Shown here piece by piece: positions 42,072 through 50,494 of a DNA stretch of 64,000 bases (its first letter is position 1; each line of letters opens with the position of its first letter). Position numbers and translations under genes: made by a program. Location: positions 289,862 through 353,861 of the forward strand of contig NZ_LMRF01000006.1 in assembly GCF_001424755.1 (NCBI RefSeq), read 5' to 3'. The notes beneath the pieces are model-generated. The model searched no databases and had not been told where the DNA came from. It was given only the letters and a program-made list of their open reading frames with translations. Source of the DNA: Marmoricola sp. Leaf446. Lineage in GTDB: Bacteria; Actinomycetota; Actinomycetes; Propionibacteriales; Nocardioidaceae.

Positions 42072-43048
42072 GCCATCAGCCCCTTACGCAGGCCGGACCC
42101 GAGGGTGCCCCGGGTGGCGTTGCCGATCTCGGCGGCTGTGAGGCCAGCCTGTAGCCCGGCGTCGGTGAGGGCACCGACCACGACGTACTCAGGCACCTCG
42201 CCCGCGGCGACCATCTCGCCGGCCTTCTTCGCCGCCCAGTGGAACAGGTCGTTGCGGGTTCCCTCCTCGGCGTCGAGGACGGCGTGCATGAGCCCAGTCA
42301 GGCGGGAGCTGACCCCCGGTCGCGTCCAGGGCGTCACCTTAGAGACGCCGGTGCGCCCCGAGGGGACAGCAGGGCGCACGAAGGCGGCGAGCTGGTCAGG
42401 CATCGTTGTCAGCGGGTGGTCGCCGCCCCCGTCGCCGGTCCACCGGTAGGCCCCGGCACGACCGACGGACGGGGGTACCACGACGTAGCCCGCGTCAGCC
42501 TTGGAGTCGACGCGGGGTCCGAACTTCCCCGCACCGGACAGCAGGTATCCGCCCGGGTGGGCGTAGTAGAAGTGCAGCCCCCCCGACGCGGTCGCAGCCA
42601 TGAGGGTGCCCGGCAGCAGCCGCCTCCGGTCCAGGTTGCACAGCGTCTGGTACCCGGGGTCGTTGCCGGCCGGCATGCCCTGGATGAACGTGGCGATGTC
42701 CACGTCGACGACGGCCAGCCCGGACGCCGCACCGGTGCGCACGGCGAGCAACCCGGCCGGGTGGTCGAACACCATCTGGGTAATCCGGTCGGGGACGGTG
42801 GTGGCGGCGTAGAAGCCGTGGCAGGTCAGGCAGGTGCAGACCTCCATCAGCGCCGGGGTGGTGTGCTCAGTTCGGCACGGACCACAGTTGCGGAGGGGCG
42901 ACTTGGTCGCGCTGAGCACGAACACGCGCCAGCCGCGGCCGGCGTAGGCCAGGGCGTTCTCGAGGAGGTAGCCGGGGCAACCGCGGGTCACCATGCGGAG
43001 GCCCGGGGGGATCGTGAGTTCACGGGGACACCTGACCGTCGTTGGCAC
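42068..43048 (-). CDS. Bifunctional DNA primase/polymerase (Prim-Pol)
   Basis: 326 residues. Archaeo-eukaryotic-type primase: DxD catalytic VVDVDIA, SGGLHFYY and the zinc-binding NCGPCRTEH / CTCLTCHG cluster. It initiates DNA synthesis for element replication together with the P4-type helicase. I use the GTG at 43048, which overlaps the excisionase gene; an ATG at 42994 is also possible. Replication genes of this type are shared by satellites and integrative plasmids. Confidence 0.9.
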   Translation of the reverse strand: MPTTVRCPRELTIPPGLRMVTRGCPGYLLENALAYAGRGWRVFVLSATKSPLRNCGPCRTEHTTPALMEVCTCLTCHGFYAATTVPDRITQMVFDHPAGLLAVRTGAASGLAVVDVDIATFIQGMPAGNDPGYQTLCNLDRRRLLPGTLMAATASGGLHFYYAHPGGYLLSGAGKFGPRVDSKADAGYVVVPPSVGRAGAYRWTGDGGGDHPLTTMPDQLAAFVRPAVPSGRTGVSKVTPWTRPGVSSRLTGLMHAVLDAEEGTRNDLFHWAAKKAGEMVAAGEVPEYVVVGALTDAGLQAGLTAAEIGNATRGTLGSGLRKGLMA

Positions 43049-43208
43049 GAGCCTCGGCGATGAAAGCCTCGACGTCCTCGACCGCGTAGAGCACCCGGCG
43101 GCCCACCTTGAATGACTTCGGTCCCTTGCCGACGTGTCGCCAGTAGCGAACGGTGTCGTCTGCTGTCCGCAGCGTGGCAGCCAGTTCCTCGGTGGTCATG
43201 AACTCCAT
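43020..43208 (-). CDS. Excisionase-like MerR/HTH_17 protein
   Basis: 62 residues from the ATG at 43208, preceded by GGAAGGA. A short winged-helix: MTTEELAATLRTADDTVRYW followed by KVGRRVLYAVEDVEAFIAE. The pattern TVRYWRHVGKGPKSFKVGRR is that of HTH_17 helix-turn-helix excisionase/regulator proteins. It directs recombination towards excision; it is divergent from the XRE repressor and is the first gene of the replication operon. Confidence 0.85.
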   Translation of the reverse strand: MEFMTTEELAATLRTADDTVRYWRHVGKGPKSFKVGRRVLYAVEDVEAFIAEARANDGQVSP

Positions 43209-43318
43209 GGCGTTCCTTCCCGGTCGTCGGTGGACCCCTTGGGAACAGCGTGGCTGACAGGCATTGCCGTTGCAATCCTTTACGGATACGGTTGATTCCA
43301 CTTAGGAACAGAGGATCC
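43209..43318. promoter_or_regulatory. Divergent control region between excisionase and XRE genes
   Basis: 110 bases. CTTGGGAACAG (43238-43248) and CTTAGGAACAG (43301-43311) are a direct repeat with one base difference; the second lies just before the XRE start. A reversed GTTCC sits at 43212-43216, near the excisionase start. They are plausible operators for XRE-type autoregulation and switching between integration/maintenance and replication/excision. Confidence 0.6.
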
Positions 43319-43849
43319 ATGCCACGACCAAACCCACATCGCAGCATCGCCAGTGAGGAGTCCCTCGCCAGGCGGATTGCCTACGAGCGCGGGAAGCGAG
43401 GGATGAGTTACGACGGTCTGGCCTCCCGGATGACCGAAGCCGGGTGCCCGATCAACGCCTCCGCGCTGTACAAGATCGAGAAGGTCGATCCACCCAGGCG
43501 CATCACGGTCGACGAGCTCGTCGCACTTTCCCGGGTCTTCGGCATCAAGTTGCAGGCGCTGATCCAGCCACCGGAAGAGGCTCTGAATCGCGAGCTGCTC
43601 AAGTTGATGGAGCAGATGGCGGCGGCGATCGATCAGACACTGATGGCGAACACGGCCTTCAAGCAGTCGCTGCGCAACGTCACCGAGTTCGTCATCACGC
43701 ACCCGGAGACGGTGAAGCAGATCGACCAGCTCGGGGGAACGTCAGTTTCGGGTCTCATCGAGACTTTGCGCGACGTCGACGACGACGAAGACCACCGCCT
43801 CGCAGACCGACTTGAAAGGATCGCCGGTGTCCAGCATCAAGAAGCGTGA
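43319..43849 (+). CDS. XRE family transcriptional regulator
   Basis: 176 residues. HTH domain: SLARRIAYERGKRGMSYDGL, then TEAGCPINASALYKIEKVDP and VDELVALSRVFGI. C-terminal helical region (LMEQMAAAIDQTLMANTAFK) may dimerise. It overlaps the integrase gene at its 3' end by 23 bases. Probably the master repressor of the element, acting on the divergent promoter region. Confidence 0.88.
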   Translation: MPRPNPHRSIASEESLARRIAYERGKRGMSYDGLASRMTEAGCPINASALYKIEKVDPPRRITVDELVALSRVFGIKLQALIQPPEEALNRELLKLMEQMAAAIDQTLMANTAFKQSLRNVTEFVITHPETVKQIDQLGGTSVSGLIETLRDVDDDEDHRLADRLERIAGVQHQEA

Positions 43850-44918
43850 CGACGGCCGATGGCGTGCCCGCTACCGCGACGACGCAGGCAAGGAGCACGC
43901 CCGGCACTTCACGCGCAAGGCCGACGGCCAGCGATGGCTCGATGAGGTCACAGCCTCCGTGATGACCGGCAACTACGTCGACCCTCGCGCCGGCAGAGTG
44001 ACGTTCGGTGAGTACGCGGCGGCCTGGCAGGCATCACAGGTCCATCGGCGAAACACCGCCGCGGCGGTGGACTCCGCGCTTCGCGTGCACGCTCTGCCTC
44101 GCTTCGGTGATCGGGCCATCGCATCCGTTCGGCCATCTGAGGTGCAGGCCTGGGTCAACGACCTCACCAAGCGACTCGCGCCGGCAACGGTGCGCGTTAC
44201 CTACCAGCACCTGCGATCGGTCTTTCGGGCCGCCGAACTCGACCGGATCATCGCGCGTACGCCTTGTGAGCGTGTCGTGCTCCCGAAGACGCAGCCACAC
44301 CGTGTGCGGCCTCTGGCTACCGAGGTGGTGCTGGGAGCCGCCGAGGGGATGCCGCCGCGCTGGCGGGCGATCGTGACACTGATGGCCGGCACCGGACTGC
44401 GCCCCGGGGAGGCCGCCGGGCTCACCCTTCCCCAGCTCACGATGCTGCGACGTCAGTTGCACGTCGACCGGCAACTTCTACTGACGCGGCCGCCAACGTT
44501 CGGTCCGCCGAAGACGGCGTCGTCGGACCGTGTCGTGCCATTCGGCCGGGTGGTTGCGCACGACCTAGCAGCGCACATGGCCGCCTATCCGGTGGGTGTT
44601 GACGAACTGCTGTTCACAAACCCGTTCGGGGAACCGGTCAACCGGGACCAGCTCGCAAAGGCGTTCAAGGCCGCGGCGCTCGCGGCGGGTGGTCCGCCCA
44701 CCGCCCGGCTGCACGACCTGCGCCACTACTACGCCTCCCTGCTCATCCGACACGGTGAGAGCGTGAAGGTGGTCCAGGAGCGGCTGGGCCACAGTTCGGC
44801 GAAGGAGACCCTGGACACCTACAGCCACCTCTGGCCCGATTCCGAAGACCGCACCCGAGCGGCCGTCGACAACGTCCTGGGCTCCGCCGACGTCGAGCCG
44901 AGACAAGACCATGCATGA
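43827..44918 (+). CDS. int: Tyrosine integrase of the element
   Basis: 363 residues. I chose the GTG at 43827 because AAAGGA lies 6 bases upstream and the sequence then begins SSIKKRDDGRWRARYRDDAG, typical of actinobacterial integrases; a TTG at 43812 is less likely. N-terminal arm-binding domain, core-binding domain (about 60-150), and catalytic residues R192 (GTGLRPGEA), H296 and R299 (HDLRHYY), H322 (RLGHSS), Y332 (DTYSHLW). Acts on the tadA attachment core. Confidence 0.95.
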   Translation: MSSIKKRDDGRWRARYRDDAGKEHARHFTRKADGQRWLDEVTASVMTGNYVDPRAGRVTFGEYAAAWQASQVHRRNTAAAVDSALRVHALPRFGDRAIASVRPSEVQAWVNDLTKRLAPATVRVTYQHLRSVFRAAELDRIIARTPCERVVLPKTQPHRVRPLATEVVLGAAEGMPPRWRAIVTLMAGTGLRPGEAAGLTLPQLTMLRRQLHVDRQLLLTRPPTFGPPKTASSDRVVPFGRVVAHDLAAHMAAYPVGVDELLFTNPFGEPVNRDQLAKAFKAAALAAGGPPTARLHDLRHYYASLLIRHGESVKVVQERLGHSSAKETLDTYSHLWPDSEDRTRAAVDNVLGSADVEPRQDHA

Positions 44919-45423
44919 GGCACAGAGGGACCAGGTCGCCGTTCACGAAGCTGGCCATGCGGTCGCCTACTACGTGATGGGACGACCGATCAAGCGGGCG
45001 GTGGTCGCCCTGTCCGAACACCGGGTCGTGCCTGTCGAACGACCACGAATCGGCAACCCAGAGGAGGCGACCGTGGCTGCGTCCGGTTGGGCGGCGGAGA
45101 AGTACTGGTACCGCACAACGATTTCCGACCCACAACACGCACAGGACGCCATCAACACCGCATGGCTCAACCTCGGCGCGAGCGCTGACGAAGAGGCAAT
45201 CGAACGTTTCGCCGCAGAGTTCGACGACGTGGCGGAGGACGAAGCCTGGCTGCTTGCCGACGAACTGGTCGCCCGCCACTGGGCGCTAGTCGAGGCTGTT
45301 GCCGAAGCCCTGAAGGCCGAGGCGGAATTCGGGCAGCGACGGCTCACCGAGATTGCCGACTCGTGCGGCGTCCCGTTCGGCGAGTGCACTGCGGACTCGC
45401 TGCGGACTGGAGACGACTCCTGA
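44911..45423 (+). CDS. HExxH-type putative metallopeptidase, M41-like, lacking AAA domain
   Basis: 170 residues. Overlaps the integrase by 8 bases. HEAGHAV at residues 12-18 is the zincin active-site motif of FtsH (M41), followed by VVALSEHRVVP and AASGWAAEKYW, which resemble the M41 helices. The third ligand is not obvious. C-terminal part is acidic and helix-rich. It is the last gene before the right attachment core. It could be an anti-repressor or regulator protease. Activity is inferred. Confidence 0.72.
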   Translation: MHEAQRDQVAVHEAGHAVAYYVMGRPIKRAVVALSEHRVVPVERPRIGNPEEATVAASGWAAEKYWYRTTISDPQHAQDAINTAWLNLGASADEEAIERFAAEFDDVAEDEAWLLADELVARHWALVEAVAEALKAEAEFGQRRLTEIADSCGVPFGECTADSLRTGDDS

Positions 45424-45438
45424 TCGCGTTCTCGCAGG

Positions 45439-46044
45439 TCAAGCGACCCACATGCGCGTGTGTGCGAACTTGCGGATGTTCACGGCCGAGAACTGCCGGC
45501 TGATGCCCTCGAGCACCACGTGCAGCCGGTGGCCCTGCGGCAGCATCGCGTCCACGAACGGCTGGCTCAGGTCGATCCGCCGACCGCTCGACTTCAGCAT
45601 CCGCTCGACCAGGTCCTGCACCTCCGCGCGGGTCAGGATCACGTTGGTCAGCTCGTGGCGCCCCCTGCGTGCCACGAACACCCGCGAGGGCTCGTTGATC
45701 CAGATCTCCTCGACCTCCGGGTCGTCGAGGAACCGCTGCAGCGGCCCGAACCCCGAGACCCGTGCCACCAGCTCCTCGACCGTCCCGACCGGGTCGGGCA
45801 CCGGCGCGACGACCCCGGTCAGGCTGCGGTCGTCGTGCTCACGCACCACCTGCTCGGCGATCCGACGCACGTGTCGCGCGTCGAGCTGCGGGTCCACCCC
45901 GTCGCGGCGTACGGCGGCCCGCACCCGCTCGTCCAGGACGCCCACCAGGTCCAGGTCGAGACCCGGCTCGACCTGGACAGGTGTGGGCGGGACCGCGCGA
46001 GAAGCACCAGCGCCCGAGACGTCCACTGACATGCCCAGCAGCAT
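45439..46044 (-). pseudogene. tadA: tadA/cpaF ATPase, N-terminal fragment (gene split by element)
   Basis: Begins in the chromosome and runs into the element. It holds the N-terminal CpaF domain: VSGFGPLQRFLDDPEVEEIW then INEPSRVFVARRGRHELTNV, LTRAEVQDLVERMLKSSGRR and the start of the FSAVNIRKF segment. The last codons (A-H-T-R-M-W-V-A) come from the element. Walker A and B are on the other fragment (24,684-25,463). The start is uncertain: an ATG at 46044 or one at 46032. Confidence 0.93.
45465..45478. repeat. Attachment core, right junction
   Basis: Second exact copy of CGAACTTGCGGATG, ending the N-terminal half of tadA. On the minus strand the frame reads V-N-I-R-K-F then switches to element-derived A-H-T-R-M-W-V-A and a stop. 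It lies 42 bases beyond the end of the last element gene. Confidence 0.85.
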
Positions 46045-46305
46045 CGCCCCGCCGCTGACCTGCGAAAACCCCCGACGACCGATCTGTGGACAACCACGCC
46101 ACACCAGTCACACCAGCGCACAACCGGCGCAGATACGAGACCGAGAGGCGTTTCTGCGACCAGTATCCGGGGCGGCGGTGGCGGCGAGGTGGGAGGCAGC
46201 CGGCCGACCACGGGCTCGCCGAGGCGCCCGCGCCGGGTCGACGACGTGGGGACCGAGACCCGCTGCGGACACGACCTGTCCGCGGGCGGGTCTAGCGTGC
46301 CGGGC

Positions 46306-46668
46306 ATGGCCATCGCACAGTTCCCCGTGACCGTCCTCGACTGCCCCGACCCCCGCGCGCTGGCGCAGTTCTACGGGGCCTTGCTCGACTGGGCGGTGGA
46401 GGTCGACGACGACGGGAGCTGGGCGGAGATCCGGGCCGAGAACGGCCAGATGTTCTGCTTCCAGAAGGTCGACGACTACGCCGCCCCCGACTGGCCCGGC
46501 CAGGAGCGACCGCAGCAGTTCCACCTCGACGTCAGCGTCGCCGACCTCGACGAGGGCGAGCGGGCCGTCCTCGCGCTCGGGGCGACCCGGCACGCGGAGC
46601 AGCCGGGCACGACCTTCCGGGTCTTCCTCGACCCCGCCGGCCACCCGTTCTGCCTCTGCGTGAGCTGA
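46306..46668 (+). CDS. VOC family (glyoxalase-like) protein
   Basis: 120 residues, ATG at 46306. A single vicinal-oxygen-chelate domain: TVLDCPDPRALAQFYGALLD, FHLDVSVADLDEGERAVLAL and VFLDPAGHPFCLCVS. Substrate unknown. This is the first gene after the tadA start on the opposite strand. Confidence 0.92.
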   Translation: MAIAQFPVTVLDCPDPRALAQFYGALLDWAVEVDDDGSWAEIRAENGQMFCFQKVDDYAAPDWPGQERPQQFHLDVSVADLDEGERAVLALGATRHAEQPGTTFRVFLDPAGHPFCLCVS

Positions 46669-46711
46669 CGCCGCGGTCGCGTCCTGGTCACGGACCCGCC
46701 ACCGGGCCAGG

Positions 46712-48694
46712 ATGAGCGGGACGAAGGAGACCGCCGTGACCGCTGCCCCACCCCCGGGCCCCCCGCTCGAGTGCGACCTGGTGATGAAGGGCGGCATCAC
46801 CAGCGGCGTCGTCTACCCCCTCGCCGTCACCGCGCTCTCCCGCGTCTACCGGCTGCGCTCGGTGGGCGGGGCCTCGGCCGGCGCCATCGCCGCCGCGGCC
46901 GCCGCCTGCGCCGAGCTCGGCCGCACCAGCGGCGGTTTCGAGAAGCTCACCGCGCTCCCCCGGCTGCTGACCGAGACGGTCGAGCCGGGCCGCAGCCGGC
47001 TGTTCACGCTGTTCGCCCCGCAGCCGCGGATGCGGCGGCTGTTCGCCCTGGTAACCGCCGGCCTCGGCACGTCGGGCCGCGGACGAGCGCTCGCGATGGT
47101 CGGCGCCGCGCTCCGCGCCTGGCTCCCGTACGCCGCCGCCGGGGCCGCTCTGGGCGTGGTGCTCGTCGTCCTCGGGTTCGTCCTCGGCGGGCCCGCCGCC
47201 TGGGTCTGCCTGGTCGCGGGGCTGGTGGTGGCGGTCGTCGGCCTGGCGGTCGGCACGGCGTACGGCGCGCTGCGTGACCTCGCCGACCTGCCCGAGGTCG
47301 GCTTCGGGCTCTCCTCGGGCGCCACCCCGCCGGGGGCGAGGACCCCGGCGCTCACGCCCTGGCTGCACGAGACCTTCCAGCACCTGGCCGGGCGCACCCC
47401 CGACGACCCGCCCGTGACCTTCGGCGACCTCGAGACCGTCGGCGTGCGGCTGCAGCTGATGACCACCAACCTCTCGCGACGGCAGCCGCTGACGATGCCG
47501 CTGGTCGACGACGAGTACTGGTGGGAGCCCGCCCACTTCCGCACCCTGTTCCCCGCCGCCGTGGTCGACCGGATGGAGCACGTCGACCCGACGCCCGAGA
47601 CCCCGCCGGACCGCGACGACTGGATCCGCGCGGTGCACCGGCTGCACGCGGGCGGTCGCGAGCCGCGGCTGCTGCCGTTCCCCGCTCCGAACGACCTCCC
47701 GGTCGTCGTGGCGGTCCGGATGAGCCTGAGCTTCCCCGGACTGATCGCCGCCGTCCCGCTGCACGCCTACGACGAGCGGCGCACGGTCAACCGGACCTGC
47801 CGCGAGCAGGCGGCCGCCCGCTTCGACGCCGACCCGACCTGCTCGCCCGAGGACGCGGTCGCCGACCTGCCGGCCCGCGAGGCCCAGGTCAACTGGTTCT
47901 CCGACGGCGGCATCTGCGCCAACCTGCCGCTGCACTTCTTCGACGCCGCGCTCCCCCGGCGCCCCACCTTCGCCATCAACCTCGCGGAGTTCCCGCCCGA
48001 GCGGCCCAAGAGCCCGGACGAGGACCAGAACTCCGACCTGCCCGAGGACGACGAGCAGGTCGCCCGCCGCCAGACGGTGTGGGAGGGCTCCGGCCTGGGC
48101 CTGCTGCTGACCTTCTTCGGCAGCATCGTGGAGACCGCGCGCACCTGGGTCGACGAGGCCCAGCTGGCGATGCCGGGCTACCGCGACCGGATCGTCACGG
48201 TGCTCCACGACGAGACCGAGGGCGGGCTCAACCTCAACATGCCCGAGTCGGTCGTGATGGCGCTGTCCGAGCGCGGGGCGGGGGCGGCCGAGCGGCTGGT
48301 CAGGCGCTACGCCGGCGACCAGCCCGGAGTCGTGCCCGCACCAGGGTGGGACAGCCACCGCTGGCTGCGGTTCCGCACCGCCGGCGCGGCGTTCTCCGAC
48401 GTGCTGGGGTCGTTCCGGGCCGGCTACGAGACGGTGCTGCCCGGCACCACGCCGTACGCCCGCTGGGTGGGGATCGACGACGACGGCACGCCGGCCGACG
48501 CGCCGCTGCCGTCGTACCCCCTCGACGACGTACGCCGGGAGGCGGTCAACCGCCGCACCGAGGGCCTGCTCGACACGGCCGAGGAGTGGACGACCGAGCC
48601 GTCCGACGCCTTCACCCGGGGCGCGCCCGAGCCGCGACCCCAGATGCGGCTGGTGCCCAGCGACCGGGCGGGGAAGGCCCCCGGACCACGCTGA
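46712..48694 (+). CDS. Patatin-like phospholipase with membrane segments, 660 aa
   Basis: Lipid hydrolase with a Ser-Asp dyad. Anionic-binding KGGITSG near residue 30, nucleophile elbow GGASAGA, and catalytic Asp in FSDGGICANLPLHFF. Between them are hydrophobic helices (about residues 135-190; LPYAAAGAALGVVLVVLGFV, VAGLVVAVVGLAVGTA), so the enzyme is membrane-bound. The C-terminal part (after about residue 400) is long and possibly regulatory. Length is about twice a minimal patatin. Confidence 0.9.
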   Translation: MSGTKETAVTAAPPPGPPLECDLVMKGGITSGVVYPLAVTALSRVYRLRSVGGASAGAIAAAAAACAELGRTSGGFEKLTALPRLLTETVEPGRSRLFTLFAPQPRMRRLFALVTAGLGTSGRGRALAMVGAALRAWLPYAAAGAALGVVLVVLGFVLGGPAAWVCLVAGLVVAVVGLAVGTAYGALRDLADLPEVGFGLSSGATPPGARTPALTPWLHETFQHLAGRTPDDPPVTFGDLETVGVRLQLMTTNLSRRQPLTMPLVDDEYWWEPAHFRTLFPAAVVDRMEHVDPTPETPPDRDDWIRAVHRLHAGGREPRLLPFPAPNDLPVVVAVRMSLSFPGLIAAVPLHAYDERRTVNRTCREQAAARFDADPTCSPEDAVADLPAREAQVNWFSDGGICANLPLHFFDAALPRRPTFAINLAEFPPERPKSPDEDQNSDLPEDDEQVARRQTVWEGSGLGLLLTFFGSIVETARTWVDEAQLAMPGYRDRIVTVLHDETEGGLNLNMPESVVMALSERGAGAAERLVRRYAGDQPGVVPAPGWDSHRWLRFRTAGAAFSDVLGSFRAGYETVLPGTTPYARWVGIDDDGTPADAPLPSYPLDDVRREAVNRRTEGLLDTAEEWTTEPSDAFTRGAPEPRPQMRLVPSDRAGKAPGPR

Positions 48695-48823
48695 TCGACC
48701 CTCGCGTCCGGTTTGACCGCATCTGGGATGGGGCATGCTGGCGTCGGGCAGGATCGACCGCCGTGTCCCGGGGGTGGCGGAGATCCAGCCCTCTCGGACC
48801 TCCGGTGGCCCTAGCATGCCGAC

Positions 48824-49591
48824 GTGGTCCTGCCTCCCGTCTCCCGGTTCCGCGGTTGGTCGAAGTGGCAGCACGTGCTGACCTTCCTGGCCATCGCCGT
48901 CGGCGCCGCGTTCTTCGTGACGGTGATCGTGGTCGCCGTGCCCCGCGACGTCCTCGCGATGCAGCTGGTCGCGGCCTACACGGCGTTCGCCGGGCTGGCC
49001 TGCCTCGTCCTGGCCGTCGCCCTGGTCCTCACCCGCCGGATGCCCGCGGGGCGCGAGGCCACCCTCGACGGTGAGCCGGCCGTGCTGTTCCGCGCCTGGC
49101 CGCTGCAGTGGTGGTTCGACGTCGCGACCGACGCCGCACTGGGCACCCTCGGGGTCCTGGTGTTCGCGCTGGCCACGACCAGCACCACCGAGCTGCTGCT
49201 CTGGAGCCTCGTCCCCCTCGCGGTCGGCCTGTGGTTCCTGGCCCGGGCCGGCCTCGCCCTGACCGGTCGCCGACACAACGAGGCCCTGTGGCTGACCGAG
49301 CGCGAGGTCGTCCACGACACCGACTGGGGCCGCGAGCGGTGCGACCGGTCCGACGTCGCCGACGTGTTCGGCACCGAGGACGGCGGCCGGGTCCTCGTCG
49401 TCGTCCACACCTCCGTGCACCGGCAGCCGTGCCCCCGGCCGTTCCGCCGCAAGGAGGTCCGCGTCGGCACCGACGACATGGGGGTGGACTGCTCGCTGAT
49501 GGGCCACACCAGCGACGATCTCGCGCGTTGGCTGCTCGAGACCGTGCCGGCGACCGGCTCGCGGGCCGACCGGCGCCGCCTCAGGCGCTGA
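48824..49591 (+). CDS. Hypothetical membrane protein, 255 aa
   Basis: GTG start. About four hydrophobic segments in the first 150 residues (VLTFLAIAVGAAFFVTVIVV, YTAFAGLACLVLAVALVLT, DAALGTLGVLVFALATTSTT, LLLWSLVPLAVGLWFLARAG) and a C-terminal cytoplasmic domain with several His residues (TSVHRQPCPRPFRRK). No family recognised. It converges on the LigD polymerase gene, overlapping it by 11 bases. Confidence 0.75.
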   Translation: MVLPPVSRFRGWSKWQHVLTFLAIAVGAAFFVTVIVVAVPRDVLAMQLVAAYTAFAGLACLVLAVALVLTRRMPAGREATLDGEPAVLFRAWPLQWWFDVATDAALGTLGVLVFALATTSTTELLLWSLVPLAVGLWFLARAGLALTGRRHNEALWLTEREVVHDTDWGRERCDRSDVADVFGTEDGGRVLVVVHTSVHRQPCPRPFRRKEVRVGTDDMGVDCSLMGHTSDDLARWLLETVPATGSRADRRRLRR

Positions 49592-50492
49592 ACAGGTCGC
49601 CCTCCTCGGCGATGCGCGCCAGCACCTCGTCGTAGCGCAGGTGCTCCAGCCCCAGCACGTCCTCGGCGCCGGCCTCGACCTCCTCCCAGGTCCGCGGCGC
49701 GGCGACGGTGGGCGTCTCCCGGCCACGCAGGGAGTACGGCGCGATCGTGGTCTTCGAGCCGGTGTTCTGCGACCAGTCGAGGAACACCTTGCCGCCGCGT
49801 CGGGCCTTGGTCATCTGGCTGACCACGAGCGAGTGGTGCGACCGCTCGAGGTCCTCGGCGACCTCCTTGGCGTAGTCGCGGACCTCGTCGGCGGAGAGGT
49901 CGCCGGCGAGGCCGGCGTACAGGTGGAGGCCCTTGGACCCGCTCGTCACCGGCACCGTCTCCAGGCCGTCCTCGGCCAGCCGCTCCCGCACCAGCAGCGC
50001 GACCTGCGCGCACTCCATCAGGCCGGCCGGCTCGCCCGGGTCGAGGTCGATCACGAGCCGGTCGGGGTTGCGGGGGCGTCCGGTGCGGGTGACCGTCCAC
50101 TGGTGGACGTGCAGCTCGAGCGCGGCCAGGTTGACCAGCCAGGTGAGCGTGGCCAGGGAGTCCACGACCGGGAAGCGCAGCTCGCCGTCCTCCCCCGACG
50201 CCGAGCGCGACCCGGTGGTCGGCACCGCCACCGTGCGCACCCACGACGGGGTGCCCGACGGCGCGTTCTTCTCGAAGAAGCTCGCGTCCCCGGTGCCGTG
50301 CGGCCAGCGGATCCGGGTCACGGCACGGTCCGCGAGGTGCGGCAGCATCACCGGCGCGACCTGGGCGTAGTAGTGCAGCACCTCGGCCTTGGTGGTGCCG
50401 GTACGGGGGTACATCACCTTCTCGAGGTTGACGAGCGTCAGCACCCGGCCGTCGACCTCGACGCGGGTCTCGGTGCGCTCCTGGGCCGCCAC
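49581..50492 (-). CDS. ligD: LigD polymerase domain (NHEJ)
   Basis: 303 residues starting at a GTG (50492), 2 bases after the transpeptidase stop. It is the LigD primase-polymerase module: NLEKVMYPRTGTTKAEVLHY, LVIDLDPGE (catalytic DxD), TSGSKGLHLYAGL, and KVFLDWSQNTGSKTTIAPYS. It fills gaps during bacterial non-homologous end joining. In many actinobacteria Pol, phosphoesterase and ligase are fused; here Pol is a separate gene and no phosphoesterase domain is visible nearby. Confidence 0.93.
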   Translation of the reverse strand: MAAQERTETRVEVDGRVLTLVNLEKVMYPRTGTTKAEVLHYYAQVAPVMLPHLADRAVTRIRWPHGTGDASFFEKNAPSGTPSWVRTVAVPTTGSRSASGEDGELRFPVVDSLATLTWLVNLAALELHVHQWTVTRTGRPRNPDRLVIDLDPGEPAGLMECAQVALLVRERLAEDGLETVPVTSGSKGLHLYAGLAGDLSADEVRDYAKEVAEDLERSHHSLVVSQMTKARRGGKVFLDWSQNTGSKTTIAPYSLRGRETPTVAAPRTWEEVEAGAEDVLGLEHLRYDEVLARIAEEGDLFSA

Positions 50493-50494
50493 GC

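Larger units (their letters stand above)
25421..45478. mobile_element. 20-kb integrative element inserted in tadA, satellite-like
   Basis: Bounded by a 14-bp direct repeat, CGAACTTGCGGATG, at 25421-25434 and 45465-45478 (period 20,044 bp). The flanks are the two halves of tadA, and recombination through the repeat restores an uninterrupted frame. The right end holds the tyrosine integrase, excisionase-like protein, XRE regulator, primase-polymerase, SF3 helicase and P27-like small terminase. The left two-thirds hold cargo with a visibly lower GC content. There are no capsid, tail, large-terminase, lysis, relaxase or FtsK-type transfer genes, which argues for a phage satellite or decayed element rather than a complete prophage. 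Confidence 0.88.

Noticed and set aside
25421-45478. Actinobacterial integrative and conjugative element (AICE)
   Set aside because: No FtsK-like transfer protein or relaxase is visible; the Prim-Pol and helicase alone are shared with satellites and plasmids.
25421-45478. Complete prophage
   Set aside because: No large terminase, portal, capsid, tail or lysis genes; only a small-terminase-like gene.
46688-49726. Very long antisense open frame (over 1,000 codons)
   Set aside because: Complementary-strand artefact of high-GC coding sequence over the patatin-like and neighbouring genes; no protein family resemblance.
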